Source: Gammaproteobacteria bacterium LSUCC0112 (GTDB lineage: Bacteria; Pseudomonadota; Gammaproteobacteria; Pseudomonadales; Pseudohongiellaceae). From it: 45,063 nt of DNA. Made by a program: the position numbers and the translations under genes. The stretch lies in contig SPIB01000002.1 of the NCBI GenBank assembly GCA_004535785.1, positions 608,343 through 653,405 of the forward strand. The letters run 5' to 3'. Shown here piece after piece: positions 26,382-35,826 of this stretch (positions are counted from its first letter, which is position 1; the number at the start of each line of letters is the position of its first letter). The notes beneath the pieces were generated by a model. The model made no database searches and was not told the origin of the DNA. It was given only the letters and a program-made list of their open reading frames with translations.

Positions 26382-27005
26382 GTGCCAACAACACCCAAAA
26401 CTACTCCAGCGCGCACCGAGCTTGCATCCAATACTATCAACCTTGCTGAACGCGCCGAGGACAATCTGCGCTTTATCCGTTCAACCATGGAGAGTGCATC
26501 AGTCTTCACTGGATTATCAGGCAAGGGATATGTCTTTACCGGTATAACCGCCTTGGTGGCGAGCTGGCTGGCCTCGATTCAACCAGGCCCGGAACGTTGG
26601 CTGTTGGTGTGGATGGGCGAGCTGGCACTGGCTACGGTGATTGCATCCGCGTTTACCTGGAAAAAAACCCGCCAGCTGGGTCTTTCGATGCGACTGTCCA
26701 CCACACGAAAACTGCTGTCAGCGTTTTTACCTGCCATGTTGGTCGGCGGACTGTTGTCACTGGTGTTTTACCAAGAGCAATTGATTCTATTACTGCCGGG
26801 GATCTGGTTGAGCCTGTATGGCGCAGCGGTCATCACCGCCGGTGCATGGTCGGTCCGCATACTGCCAGCAATGGGCGTTGTGTTTATGCTGCTGGGCGCC
26901 CTTGCGTTGCTGACATCGGTCTCAGCAGACTGGTTAATGGCTGTCGGATTCGGTGGTTTGCATATTGTGTTTGGCACGCTGATCTGGAGGCGTTATGGCG
27001 GTTAA
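26382..27005 (+). CDS. Membrane protein of unknown function
   Basis: 207 residues from a GTG start (GGGA 9 bases upstream). A polar N-terminal segment with NTINLAERAEDNLRFIRSTMESASVFTGLSGKG (about 17-49) precedes five to six transmembrane helices with short loops. I recognise no named domain. The gene overlaps the start of the winged-helix regulator by 11 bp and is the first of a three-gene operon with that regulator and a DUF4173 protein. The polar stretch could be the site where the membrane protein meets its partner; this is inference. Confidence 0.7.
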   Translation: MPTTPKTTPARTELASNTINLAERAEDNLRFIRSTMESASVFTGLSGKGYVFTGITALVASWLASIQPGPERWLLVWMGELALATVIASAFTWKKTRQLGLSMRLSTTRKLLSAFLPAMLVGGLLSLVFYQEQLILLLPGIWLSLYGAAVITAGAWSVRILPAMGVVFMLLGALALLTSVSADWLMAVGFGGLHIVFGTLIWRRYGG

Positions 27006-27393
27006 AAAACCTCAACAACAGCTTGAATCCACTGCGCTGGAATCTTCATTGCCGTTAAAAAAATCCAAACCCGCCGCCACGGCAGAGGCTTTGGATAATC
27101 TGATTCACGAACGCACCCGCTTGTCGTTGATCAGCGCGCTGGCCGCTCATCCCAGCCTCAGTTTCAGTGAACTCAAGGAGCTGCTGCAGATGTCTGATGG
27201 CAACCTCAGTGTGCAGGCGCGCAAGCTGGAGGAAGCCGGTTATATAAGTTGCGAGAAACGTTTTGTCGGCCGCACACCGCGCACGGAATTCGCATTGACC
27301 GACGACGGCCGCGCTGCCCTGCAACGCTATGTTGCGCACATGGAAGCGCTGATCAAAACCATGAAACCGCTCAAAGCCACCAACAAGGGTTAA
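26995..27393 (+). CDS. Winged-helix transcriptional regulator (HTH_27 / PF13601-like)
   Basis: 132 residues. After a Lys/Ser-rich tail of about 35 residues, a winged helix covers about 36-120: RTRLSLISALAAHPSLSFSELKELLQMSDGNLSVQARKLEEAGYI, then the wing CEKRFVGRTPRTEFALTDDGRAAL. This pattern, with recognition helix S-D-G-N-L-S and the basic R-T-P-R-T wing, is that of the small MarR/ArsR-like group PF13601. It probably autoregulates its operon. A GGAG lies just before the ATG inside the upstream gene. Confidence 0.88.
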   Translation: MAVKKPQQQLESTALESSLPLKKSKPAATAEALDNLIHERTRLSLISALAAHPSLSFSELKELLQMSDGNLSVQARKLEEAGYISCEKRFVGRTPRTEFALTDDGRAALQRYVAHMEALIKTMKPLKATNKG

Positions 27394-27443
27394 ACAAACT
27401 GATGGTTTGAACAAATAGAAGGGTTAAATAATAGAAGGGTTAA
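27385..27443 (+). repeat. Three copies of AAGGGTTAA before the DUF4173 gene
   Basis: AAGGGTTAA occurs at 27385-27393 (ending the regulator gene), 27419-27427 and 27435-27443. The latter two sit inside a longer direct repeat of 14 bp (27414-27427 and 27430-27443). The last copy supplies the ribosome site and runs into the start codon, so the leader seems to have arisen by duplication of a ribosome site. Confidence 0.5.
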
Positions 27444-28972
27444 TGAATATGAATTCGCTTCAACAGTACACATCGCACCACACATCAGCATTCAGCCCGG
27501 CACCTGACCAAACACAACTGACATCATCCATGAATCTGCTCATGCTTGGCACCGCCAGTGGCATGCTGCTGCACTGGCTGGTCTGGGACAGAATCGGTGG
27601 CAGCCTCGGCATGTTTGTGTGGACTGTGCTCAGCTGCGCCGCCATGCTCTGGTTGAACCGTCATCAAAACAAGGGTTGGCGTCTCGAATTACTGGGATGG
27701 AGCACGGTGATGGCCAGCGCTGCCCTGCTTGCCATGTTGCGGGATGCCGATCAGGTGATGTTGCTGATGTTTTTGGTCATGTTGTTGAGTCTGGGCATGA
27801 TGTTCTACCGCTCACGCGGTGAATTGCTTGCCAACGCGACATTGCCAAGGGTTTTTATGACTGCCTTGAGTCTGCCTGCGCGTATCCTGCTGAGTATTTT
27901 CCCTGCCCTCGACACCGTCATCAAATCAAGCTGGCGAGGCGGCAGCCAGATAAGTGCCGTGTTCAGGGGAGTGCTGTTGGCGGCTCCTCTGCTATTTGTT
28001 TTTGTGCTGTTATTCGCGTCTGCTGATGCAGTGTTCAACCAGCAATTGCAGCGCATCGGCGATCTGGTAAATGCACTGACGCCTACCACACCTTTGATCA
28101 CGCTGATCCTGATTGTGCTGGCTACCGGTCTGTTAAGTTGCAGCGTTATGCAGACTGTTCACTCCTCTGATGTGTCAGTCAATGATCAGTCACAACAGTT
28201 GTGGCCCGGCATGCGAGTCACACTCGGGCAAACCGAAACCGCCATTCTGATGGGATCGCTGGCGTTGTTGTTTACAACCTTCGTGATTTTGCAGACCTCC
28301 TATCTGTTTGGCGGGCGCGAGCTGCTCGAAGTGCGCAGTGGTCTGACGCTGGCTGACTATGCGCGTCGCGGCTTTTTTGAATTGCTGGTGGTGGCGGCGC
28401 TCACCATGGGTGTGTTGATGGCGCTGGCGTCCGTTCATTGTCATCAGGGCTTGTTTCGACGACTGGGCGCTGTGCTGATTGTCTGCGTTTTAATTATGCT
28501 GCTGTCGTCCATTTACCGCCTGAACCTCTATGTTGAACAATTTGGTCTGACCATGGCACGCGTAGTAGCACTGACCGTCATGTTATGGCTGGGCATCAGT
28601 TTGTTAGGGTTTGCAGCAACCGTGTTACGCGGCAACTCACGGGGTTTTCTGGCTGGTATGGTGATCAGTGGCATGGCCTGTTGTCTGCTTCTTGGCGTGA
28701 TAAATCCTGCAAGGACTGTCGCAATCATCAATATCAACCATGCCTTGTCTCAAAACTCGCGTCTTGATCTTGACTACCTGAGCAGTCTCGGCGCCGATGT
28801 TGTTCCGGAAGTGCTTAACTCATTGAGTGAAGCAACTGCACCTGACTACTTTTGTCGGGTGGTGATAGGAACCTATTCGCGCTGGTACAACGATGCTCGC
28901 GACTGGCGCGACTGGAATGCCGCACGTGCTGCTGCTCACCAACGCTTCATGGCTCACCTCGAGACGTGTTGA
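27443..28972 (+). CDS. DUF4173 (DUF4153-like) polytopic membrane protein
   Basis: 509 residues with about twelve hydrophobic helices. The segment LTLADYARRGFFELLVVAALTMGVL (about 305-329) is the recognised DUF4173 mark, Y-A-R-R-G-F-F-E-L. The C-terminal soluble tail is Trp/Asp-rich (SRWYNDARDWRDWNAARAA). Function is unknown for the family; bacterial relatives are often next to a small winged-helix regulator, as here. A second ATG at 27449 has better spacing (10 bases) from AGAAGG than the first at 27443 (4 bases) and may be the true start. Confidence 0.85.
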   Translation: MNMNSLQQYTSHHTSAFSPAPDQTQLTSSMNLLMLGTASGMLLHWLVWDRIGGSLGMFVWTVLSCAAMLWLNRHQNKGWRLELLGWSTVMASAALLAMLRDADQVMLLMFLVMLLSLGMMFYRSRGELLANATLPRVFMTALSLPARILLSIFPALDTVIKSSWRGGSQISAVFRGVLLAAPLLFVFVLLFASADAVFNQQLQRIGDLVNALTPTTPLITLILIVLATGLLSCSVMQTVHSSDVSVNDQSQQLWPGMRVTLGQTETAILMGSLALLFTTFVILQTSYLFGGRELLEVRSGLTLADYARRGFFELLVVAALTMGVLMALASVHCHQGLFRRLGAVLIVCVLIMLLSSIYRLNLYVEQFGLTMARVVALTVMLWLGISLLGFAATVLRGNSRGFLAGMVISGMACCLLLGVINPARTVAIININHALSQNSRLDLDYLSSLGADVVPEVLNSLSEATAPDYFCRVVIGTYSRWYNDARDWRDWNAARAAAHQRFMAHLETC

Positions 28973-29014
28973 TCTGATAAATCAATACGCAAGCGTTCAG
29001 CCCAAACTGCTATG

Positions 29015-29036
29015 ATTCTGGTCATCGAACCAGGAT
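29015..29036 (+). promoter_or_regulatory. Small hairpin overlapping the sbcD ribosome binding site
   Basis: ATTCTGGT (29015-29022) pairs with ACCAGGAT (29029-29036) over 8 positions with one T-G pair and a 6-base loop. The AGGA ribosome site lies in the right arm, 7 bases before the ATG at 29043. Confidence 0.35.
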
Positions 29037-29042
29037 GACCTT

Positions 29043-30308
29043 ATGGCACTGAGAATTCTCCACACCTCCGACTGGCACCTTGGCCGCGCGCTTTACGGTC
29101 AAAAACGCTATGAGGAGTTTGATGCGCTGCTGGACTGGATGATCAACACCCTGCAGGCGCAACGCGTGGATGTGCTGCTGATTGCCGGCGATGTCTTTGA
29201 TTCCGGCACACCCAGTAACCGCGCCATGCAACAGTACTACCGGTTTCTGACCCGGGTCAGCGGCACACACTGCAGACACGTGGTGATCATTGGTGGCAAT
29301 CATGATTCCCCTACCTTCCTGAATGCGCCCCGTGAACTGCTGAAAGTGTTAAACGTGCACGTGGTGGGTGCCAAGGCTGATAACGTTGAAGACGAAGTGA
29401 TTGTCCTGCGCAACGCCGATCAACGCGCTGAAGCGATTATCTGCGCTACCCCTTACCTGCGTGACCGTGATATCCGCAGTACCGAGGCCGGTGAGTCCAT
29501 CGAGGATAAAGCGCAAAAACTGCTGGAAGGCATACAGGCGCACTATGCCGCCGTCACTGCACATGCTGAAGCGCTGCACGCTGCGTTGCCCTCCGAAGAC
29601 GCCGCGCACGTCCCCATCATCGCCATGGGACACTTGTTTACGGCAGGCGGTCGCACCACGGACGGTGATGGTGTGCGTGATTTATACGTCGGGTCTATTG
29701 CGCATGTGGGCGCGAATATTTTTCCATCCGCGCTGGATTATGTGGCACTGGGGCACTTGCATCTGCCGCAAAACGTCGGTGGACGTGATCATATCCGTTA
29801 CAGCGGTTCACCGATTGCGATGGGCTTTGGTGAAGCATTGCAGCAAAAGTCCGTGTGCCTGATGACATTTGATCAGCGCAAACCCGAACTGACACTGATC
29901 GACATACCGGTTTTCCAACGCCTGCGTCAACTGCGCGGCAATTTACAACGCTTGTTGTCCGACTTGCAGCATCTTGTTCAGAACAACATCAGTACGTGGG
30001 TGGAAGTGATGTATACCGGCGACGACATTGTGCCGGATCTGCGCGAACAGCTGGATCACGCGGTCAGCCCAGACAACACAAACCAGCGGAGTCCGGTGAC
30101 AATTTTACGCATCAAAAATCAACGCAGCAGTGCACAACTGTCAAGTGGCGAGGCCCCACAACAAACACTGGATGACCTGACGCCACAGGATGTGTTTGAG
30201 AAATGCCTGGATGCGAACAAGGTTGCCAGTGAGCAACGTCCAGCATTGCAACTGGCCTGGCAAGAGATCCTGCAACAGTTGCAAGAACACGACACACGGG
30301 CGGAATGA
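29043..30308 (+). CDS. sbcD: SbcD nuclease subunit
   Basis: 421 residues (E. coli 400). The Mre11-type metallophosphoesterase is read from SDWHLG (about 10-15), GDVFDSGTPSNRAM (about 50-63), GGNHDSP (about 83-89), a central GHL (about 198) and GHLHLPQ (about 238-244), which together form the two-manganese site. A capping domain and SbcC-contacting C-terminus follow. SbcCD removes hairpins and protein-blocked ends at DNA double-strand breaks. It lies 3 bp before sbcC. Confidence 0.96.
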   Translation: MALRILHTSDWHLGRALYGQKRYEEFDALLDWMINTLQAQRVDVLLIAGDVFDSGTPSNRAMQQYYRFLTRVSGTHCRHVVIIGGNHDSPTFLNAPRELLKVLNVHVVGAKADNVEDEVIVLRNADQRAEAIICATPYLRDRDIRSTEAGESIEDKAQKLLEGIQAHYAAVTAHAEALHAALPSEDAAHVPIIAMGHLFTAGGRTTDGDGVRDLYVGSIAHVGANIFPSALDYVALGHLHLPQNVGGRDHIRYSGSPIAMGFGEALQQKSVCLMTFDQRKPELTLIDIPVFQRLRQLRGNLQRLLSDLQHLVQNNISTWVEVMYTGDDIVPDLREQLDHAVSPDNTNQRSPVTILRIKNQRSSAQLSSGEAPQQTLDDLTPQDVFEKCLDANKVASEQRPALQLAWQEILQQLQEHDTRAE

Positions 30309-30311
30309 CTC

Positions 30312-33300
30312 ATGCGCATTCTTGGACTCCGTTTTAAAAACATTAACTCACTGGCTGGCGAATGGCAGGTAGATTTCACCCGGCCTGAATATACCGCGGA
30401 TGGCATATTTGCGATCACTGGCCCGACGGGTGCCGGCAAAACCACGTTGTTGGATGTGATTTGCCTGGCGTTGTATGGACGCACACCGCGACTCGATCGT
30501 GTTAATAAGTCAGGCAATGATGTCATGACCCGCCAGACGGGCGAGTGTTGGGCTGAAGTTACCTTTTCAACACAGACTGGTCGTTACCGATGTTATTGGT
30601 CACAACACCGTGCCCGGAAAAAAGCCGGCGCCGAACTGCAAACACCCAGACACGAAATCAGTGACGCACACTCCGGGCAAATTATCGACAACCAGATTCG
30701 TACCGTTGAAAAACGTATCGAAGAAATCACCGGCATGGATTTTCAGCGCTTTACTCAATCCATGATGCTGGCACAGGGTGGATTTGCGGCATTTTTAAAA
30801 GCGTCTGCAGATGAGCGCGCACCGATTCTGGAACAAATCACCGGTACCGCTATTTACTCCGATATTTCTATCAAAGTACACGAGCGCCACGCATTCGAAC
30901 GCACACAATTGCAGTTGCTGCAAAGCGAACTGAGTGGCATGCAACTGCTGACACCCGAACAGGAAACGGCCTTAAGAGCCGAAGAGCATACACAGTCACA
31001 AGCACTACTCCCTGAAAAGGAACAGCTGGCCAAACTCAAAGAACACCTCGCGTGGCAACGACAGTGCCAGGATCTTCAACAAAAGCTGCTGACGTTGAAA
31101 CAGCAGCAGGAGCACTGGCAGCAACAACATAATGCTTTTGCTGATCAGCGCGAGCAATTACACAAAGCCAATCGTGCGCTGGAATTATCCGGCCACTACA
31201 GCGCACTGACCACCTTGCGACAACAACAGCAGGCAGACCTGCAAAAGGAACTCAGCGCAGCGCACGCAGAGCCGGGTTTGCAAGAACAACGTCTCTCCTT
31301 AGAGAGCAAGTACAACCATGCTCAAGCGGCACACCAGCAGACGGATCAGAAACTGATACAGATGCGTCCCGTGTTCAGACAAGTGCACGTACTGGACAGC
31401 AGTCTCAGCCAGCAGCGCACGCAACTCGACCGACTCAATGCCGACGTCTGCAAACTTGAGGGCGATCTGTACGCCGCACAGCAGCAAACAAATGTGTTGC
31501 AGGCTGCTGTTGATAAAGAATCACAAGCGTTGGCTCTACTATCGGAAGTGGGTGAGACAAGTTACGATGACATGCTGAAACGTCTGAACGCCGACGTACA
31601 ACGGAAACAGGCGCTACTCGATAAAAAGCAATCTGAGCTCGATGCATTAACGGAAGGCAAGTCGCCCAACCTTTGGCGCGAAACGATAGATCAACTGTCT
31701 CAAACACTGGCCAAAACCGACGCGCTGTTGCAACGTTATAGCGAGCGCAACACGCTGCTTGAAAGCCTGCAGTCACAACATCACCAACGAACTCAGGCAG
31801 AGACTGAGCTTGCAGAACTGACACAAAAACAACAGCAGCTACAACAATTGTTTGGTGCCCGCGACGCGCTGGTGGCAGCCTTGCAAAAAGAAGTGTCCTT
31901 GCTGCACACCATCAAAAATCTTGAGTCGCTGCGCGTACAACTGGTGGATGGTCAACCTTGCCAACTGTGTGGTTCATTGCAGCATCCCTATGCCAGTCAT
32001 GCACCCGATGCGGATGTTGATGCACTGAACACGCAACTTCGTGAGGCGCTCAGCTTGCTGAATGAAAGTCGTGATCAACTGCAACACGCAAACAATCGCA
32101 CACTTCAACATCAGGAAAAAATCAAGCACATAACGGGTCAGTGTCTGGACACGCTTGAAACAATCAATGCGCTTGAACTGACGCTTTTAACACAAACCGA
32201 GGCGCTCAGACTTGGCGCGGATGTGACGCTTGCGCAGCATCGTGACATGCTGCTTGCAGAGCAGGACGCTATCAAGAAAACACTACTGAACATCGACGCT
32301 GCGCAGCAGGATTTAACTGCGCTGGACAAAGCTGCACGCGCTGCCCATGAAAGCGTTGTCGTCATCACGCAACGCATCACAACGCTTTCTCATACTCAAA
32401 CGCGACTGCATGACAGTCAACAGCAACTGGAGAAAATCAAACAACAGAAAAGTGCCACGCTGGCGGAGCGAGAACGTCAACAACAGACACTTAATGAGTT
32501 GATCAGTCAGCGTCAAGGACTGCTGGGCGACAACGATGCTGACCAGCATGAAGCACAATTGGAAGCAGAACTCGCCCGCGCAAACGGTACCCTGCAGACC
32601 GCACTCGCTCAGTATCAACTGGCAGAAAAGCGTCTGGACGACAATCGTCAGCTTCGTTTGACGCTGGCACAACAACTCATTGAGCGTGCCCAGCAAATCA
32701 GTGCCGACGAAACAGCATTCAACAGCCTGTTAAACAACAAATCGTTCAACAACGAGGCGGATTATCTGGCCGCTGTGCTCCCCGATCAAGTACGACAAGA
32801 TTTACAGCAGCAGGCGGAGCAACTGGCACGGCAAGGCAGTGAACTACAAGCACTGATCAATCAGTACACGCACGAACTGGACGATCTGTTGCAGGCAGCA
32901 CTCACCGATCAAACGCACGCGCAACTGCTACACGCCATTGACGAGCAGGATAAGCGGGTCAGTCAATTGCAGGAAGCACTGGGTGGCATCCGTCGGGACT
33001 TAAGCAACAATGAGTTGGCGCGCAGCAAACAACAACAGCAAGCCGAAAAAATAGACAACCAAAAAGTTGAGCTGGTGCGTTGGGCGGCCCTGCATGACTT
33101 GATCGGCTCGGCTGATGGCAAAAAATTCCGCAATTTTGCCCAAGGCCTGACCTTTGAAATGATGATCAGTCATGCGAACCAACAGCTAACAAAAATGACA
33201 GACCGGTATCAGTTGATCCGAGATCCGGAGCAACCGCTGGATCTCAACGTGATTGATTATTATCAGGCCGGCGACATTCGCTCCACCAAAAATCTGTCCG

Positions 33301-33590
33301 GTGGTGAAAGCTTTATTGTCAGCCTGGCACTTGCCTTGGGTCTGTCATGCATGGCCAGTCGCAATGTGCGTGTTGACTCGCTATTTCTGGATGAGGGGTT
33401 TGGCACACTGGATGAAGACGCCCTTGATACTGCGCTGGAAACCTTGGGTAGTCTGCAGCAGGAAGGCAAACTGATTGGTGTGATCTCTCACATTCCAGCG
33501 CTTAAAGAACGTATCAGCACACAGATCAGAGTGTCACCCGGCACCGGTGGCCGCAGCACACTGAGCGGCCCGGGATGCAGTGCCCTCTAG
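30312..33590 (+). CDS. sbcC: SbcC ATPase subunit
   Basis: 1092 residues (E. coli 1048). Rad50-like: Walker A GPTGAGKTTLLD (about 37-48), a long Gln-rich coiled coil (about 190-870), the zinc hook GQPCQLCGS with its C-x-x-C near 550, the signature LSGGESFIVSLALALGLS (about 995-1012) and Walker B SLFLDEGFGTLDEDALD (about 1023-1039). It partners SbcD in ATP-driven DNA end processing. The end of the gene is convergent with the LysE-type exporter with 10 bp between stops. Confidence 0.96.
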   Translation: MRILGLRFKNINSLAGEWQVDFTRPEYTADGIFAITGPTGAGKTTLLDVICLALYGRTPRLDRVNKSGNDVMTRQTGECWAEVTFSTQTGRYRCYWSQHRARKKAGAELQTPRHEISDAHSGQIIDNQIRTVEKRIEEITGMDFQRFTQSMMLAQGGFAAFLKASADERAPILEQITGTAIYSDISIKVHERHAFERTQLQLLQSELSGMQLLTPEQETALRAEEHTQSQALLPEKEQLAKLKEHLAWQRQCQDLQQKLLTLKQQQEHWQQQHNAFADQREQLHKANRALELSGHYSALTTLRQQQQADLQKELSAAHAEPGLQEQRLSLESKYNHAQAAHQQTDQKLIQMRPVFRQVHVLDSSLSQQRTQLDRLNADVCKLEGDLYAAQQQTNVLQAAVDKESQALALLSEVGETSYDDMLKRLNADVQRKQALLDKKQSELDALTEGKSPNLWRETIDQLSQTLAKTDALLQRYSERNTLLESLQSQHHQRTQAETELAELTQKQQQLQQLFGARDALVAALQKEVSLLHTIKNLESLRVQLVDGQPCQLCGSLQHPYASHAPDADVDALNTQLREALSLLNESRDQLQHANNRTLQHQEKIKHITGQCLDTLETINALELTLLTQTEALRLGADVTLAQHRDMLLAEQDAIKKTLLNIDAAQQDLTALDKAARAAHESVVVITQRITTLSHTQTRLHDSQQQLEKIKQQKSATLAERERQQQTLNELISQRQGLLGDNDADQHEAQLEAELARANGTLQTALAQYQLAEKRLDDNRQLRLTLAQQLIERAQQISADETAFNSLLNNKSFNNEADYLAAVLPDQVRQDLQQQAEQLARQGSELQALINQYTHELDDLLQAALTDQTHAQLLHAIDEQDKRVSQLQEALGGIRRDLSNNELARSKQQQQAEKIDNQKVELVRWAALHDLIGSADGKKFRNFAQGLTFEMMISHANQQLTKMTDRYQLIRDPEQPLDLNVIDYYQAGDIRSTKNLSGGESFIVSLALALGLSCMASRNVRVDSLFLDEGFGTLDEDALDTALETLGSLQQEGKLIGVISHIPALKERISTQIRVSPGTGGRSTLSGPGCSAL

Positions 33591-33600
33591 CATGAACGTT

Positions 33601-34224
33601 TTATTGAAACAGAGGATACATAGATCCCAATAATAATACGCCCATCGCCAGATTAAACACCCTGGCCTTCAGGGGATCCAGCAAAAATTTGCGCAGACTG
33701 GCGCCAAACAGATTCCACAGACTGATCACCGGCATACCCAGTACCGCAAACAGTAAACCAATCAACAGGGTATTGCTCCAGATGGTTTGCGGTTGTGTGT
33801 ACGTTGCAATCGCGGTGAGCATCATCATCCAGGCTTTTGGGTTAACCCATTGAAACATGGCCGCTTGCCAAAAACTCAAGGGGTTGGTGACCACGGGCAC
33901 GTCATTTGTTTCAGGCTGCACAACAACCGGCGTCGGTGCAAAGGCAGGTTTTACCAACCCCCAGGTCAGGTACAGCAGCGCACCGCCACACAAAACTTTC
34001 AGCACCATTTCCAGTATTGGAAACCGGGTTAATAGTTGCCCCAGTCCCAGCGTAATGGCCAGCAGCAAACTCTGACAGCCGATAGTAATACCCAGAATAT
34101 GCGGAATTGAGCGGCGAAAACCGAAATTGGCGCCTGACGCCAGCAACATCATGTTGTTTGGGCCTGGCGTTCCCGTCATCACCACCACAAATCCCATCAG
34201 GGCTATCGATTGCTCTATCGGCAT
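33601..34224 (-). CDS. LysE/RhtB-family exporter
   Basis: 207 residues from the ATG at 34224, the usual LysE size; the open frame extends upstream but without membrane topology typical of the family. It begins ALMGFVVVMTGTPGPNNMMLLASGANFGFRRSIPHILGI, where the T-P-G-P-N-N motif is the family mark in helix 1, and has about six helices. LysE/RhtB proteins export amino acids or related compounds. It is divergent from a MocR-type regulator, a common pairing that suggests control by that regulator. Confidence 0.9.
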   Translation of the reverse strand: MPIEQSIALMGFVVVMTGTPGPNNMMLLASGANFGFRRSIPHILGITIGCQSLLLAITLGLGQLLTRFPILEMVLKVLCGGALLYLTWGLVKPAFAPTPVVVQPETNDVPVVTNPLSFWQAAMFQWVNPKAWMMMLTAIATYTQPQTIWSNTLLIGLLFAVLGMPVISLWNLFGASLRKFLLDPLKARVFNLAMGVLLLGSMYPLFQ

Positions 34225-34291
34225 TTTAGTTTCTTGTCCTCTTTTCCAGAATCGTTTAAGGATGTGCATTCTGCATAGACACAGACAAACA

Positions 34292-34376
34292 ATACAGATA
34301 TAAAATATGAAAATTGAACCGGTACAGTTTCTAGTACAACACACCTGTATTGCCTTAATCAGCAACGTCTGTACCG
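34292..34376. promoter_or_regulatory. Nested inverted half-sites between lysE-like and mocR-like genes
   Basis: GGTACAG (34321-34327) and CTGTACC (34369-34375) are perfect inverted copies. ATACAG (34292-34297) and CTGTAT (34345-34350) are a second inverted pair, and AGTACA (34333-34338) is a further similar half-site. All lie in the 205-bp divergent intergenic region, with a T/A-rich TATAAAAT at about 34300. They are candidate binding sites for the MocR-type protein. Confidence 0.45.
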
Positions 34377-34429
34377 CCAATATCACCTCAACTTGCATTA
34401 GGCTGATAAAAAAGTACGGAGAGCGCAAC

Positions 34430-35824
34430 ATGCTGTACCAGCAACTGGCAGATCGTCTGCAATCGTTGATCGGAGAGAATATCTACGAGGTGGGCACCCG
34501 TCTGCCGGGTGTGCGTCAACTCAGTACTCAGCACGAAGTCAGTGTGTCTACCGCCGTTAATGCGTGTCGCGAACTTGAGCAGCGCGGTTTGCTGGAAGCA
34601 CGTCCGCGTGCCGGATACTTTGTACGCCTGCCGCCCGCTCAAAGAGCCGCACCCCGCCCCGGCAAAACAAGCACCAAACCTCGCGCCGTAACCGGGCAAG
34701 AACGCGTGCTGCGGCTACTGCAAGCGGTGAATGATCCGGATATTGTGAATCTGGGCGCGGCCGTGCCGGATGCAGATTTTCTGCCGGTGGCAGTGATGGA
34801 GCGTGCGTTTCATCATGTGCTGCGCACCCAACGCAGGCGTTGTATGGGGTATGAATTCCCGCCAGGCGCCCCGGAGTTGCCTGCGCAGATAGCCCGACGC
34901 CTCGCAGGACATCAGTGTCAGGTCACGCAAGATGAGGTACTGATCACCAACAGCTGTCAGGAAGCCATGCACATTGCGCTCAAGCTGCTCACCCAACCCG
35001 GCGATACCGTCGCGGTGGAGTCACCCACCTATTACGGACTCCTGCAGATCATCGAATCACTGGGTTTAAAAGCACTTGAGATTCCCACCGATCCGGTTAC
35101 CGGCATCTCATTGGATGCACTGGACCTGGCGCTTGAGCGCTGGCCGGTCGCCGCCTGCATTCTGGTGAGCAATTTCTCCAATCCACTGGGTGTGTGCATG
35201 AGTGATGAACGCAAAATCGCGCTGGTGCACTGCCTGAACAAACATCAAGTGCCGTTGGTCGAAGATGATATCTATGGCGATCTGCCGTTTAACGGCAGAC
35301 GCCCGTCCCCTATCAAACGCTGGGATACGCAGGGACTGGTTTATTATTGTTCATCCTCATCAAAAACCTTATCAGCAGGCATGCGTGTTGGTTGGCTGGT
35401 ACCGGGTGCGCAGTTTGAAAAGGCCAGACACCTGCAATTTATCAACACCCTGTCAGTGAATACACCGGCGCAACTGGCGCTCGCGCACTTTCTGCAACAT
35501 GGTCACTTCGAACGCAGCCTGCGCAACTCTGCAACTGAATATGCCAAGGCAGTAGCGCGTATGACTGATCGTGTTTCACAGCTGTTTCCACGCGAAACAC
35601 GTGTCAGCCGCCCGGCTGGCGGGTTTGTGTTGTGGCTGGAATTACCGGGTGAACAGGACACGCTAGGTCTGATGGAAACCGCATTGGACGCGGGCGTCAG
35701 TTTTGCACCGGGTGAAATGTTTTCAGCCGCAGGCAAATATAACAACTGCCTGCGGTTGAACTGTGCGGTACGCTGGGATGCCCGACTTGAACGGGCACTG
35801 ATTGCACTGGCTAAACTGATTTAA
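34430..35824 (+). CDS. MocR-type regulator (GntR winged helix + PLP aminotransferase fold)
   Basis: 464 residues from the ATG at 34430, preceded by GGAG at 8 bases. The N-terminal GntR winged helix (about 1-70) reads LYQQLADRLQSLIGENIYEVGTRLPGVRQLS and VSVSTAVNACRELEQRGLLEARPRAGYFV. A linker of about 30 residues leads to the class I aminotransferase fold with NSCQEAMHIAL, VESPTYYGLLQ, SNFSNPLG, EDDIYGDL and the PLP-lysine segment SSSSKTLSAGMRVGW (Lys near 315). MocR proteins sense amino acids or vitamers and act on divergent neighbours, here an exporter. Confidence 0.93.
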   Translation: MLYQQLADRLQSLIGENIYEVGTRLPGVRQLSTQHEVSVSTAVNACRELEQRGLLEARPRAGYFVRLPPAQRAAPRPGKTSTKPRAVTGQERVLRLLQAVNDPDIVNLGAAVPDADFLPVAVMERAFHHVLRTQRRRCMGYEFPPGAPELPAQIARRLAGHQCQVTQDEVLITNSCQEAMHIALKLLTQPGDTVAVESPTYYGLLQIIESLGLKALEIPTDPVTGISLDALDLALERWPVAACILVSNFSNPLGVCMSDERKIALVHCLNKHQVPLVEDDIYGDLPFNGRRPSPIKRWDTQGLVYYCSSSSKTLSAGMRVGWLVPGAQFEKARHLQFINTLSVNTPAQLALAHFLQHGHFERSLRNSATEYAKAVARMTDRVSQLFPRETRVSRPAGGFVLWLELPGEQDTLGLMETALDAGVSFAPGEMFSAAGKYNNCLRLNCAVRWDARLERALIALAKLI

Positions 35825-35826
35825 AC

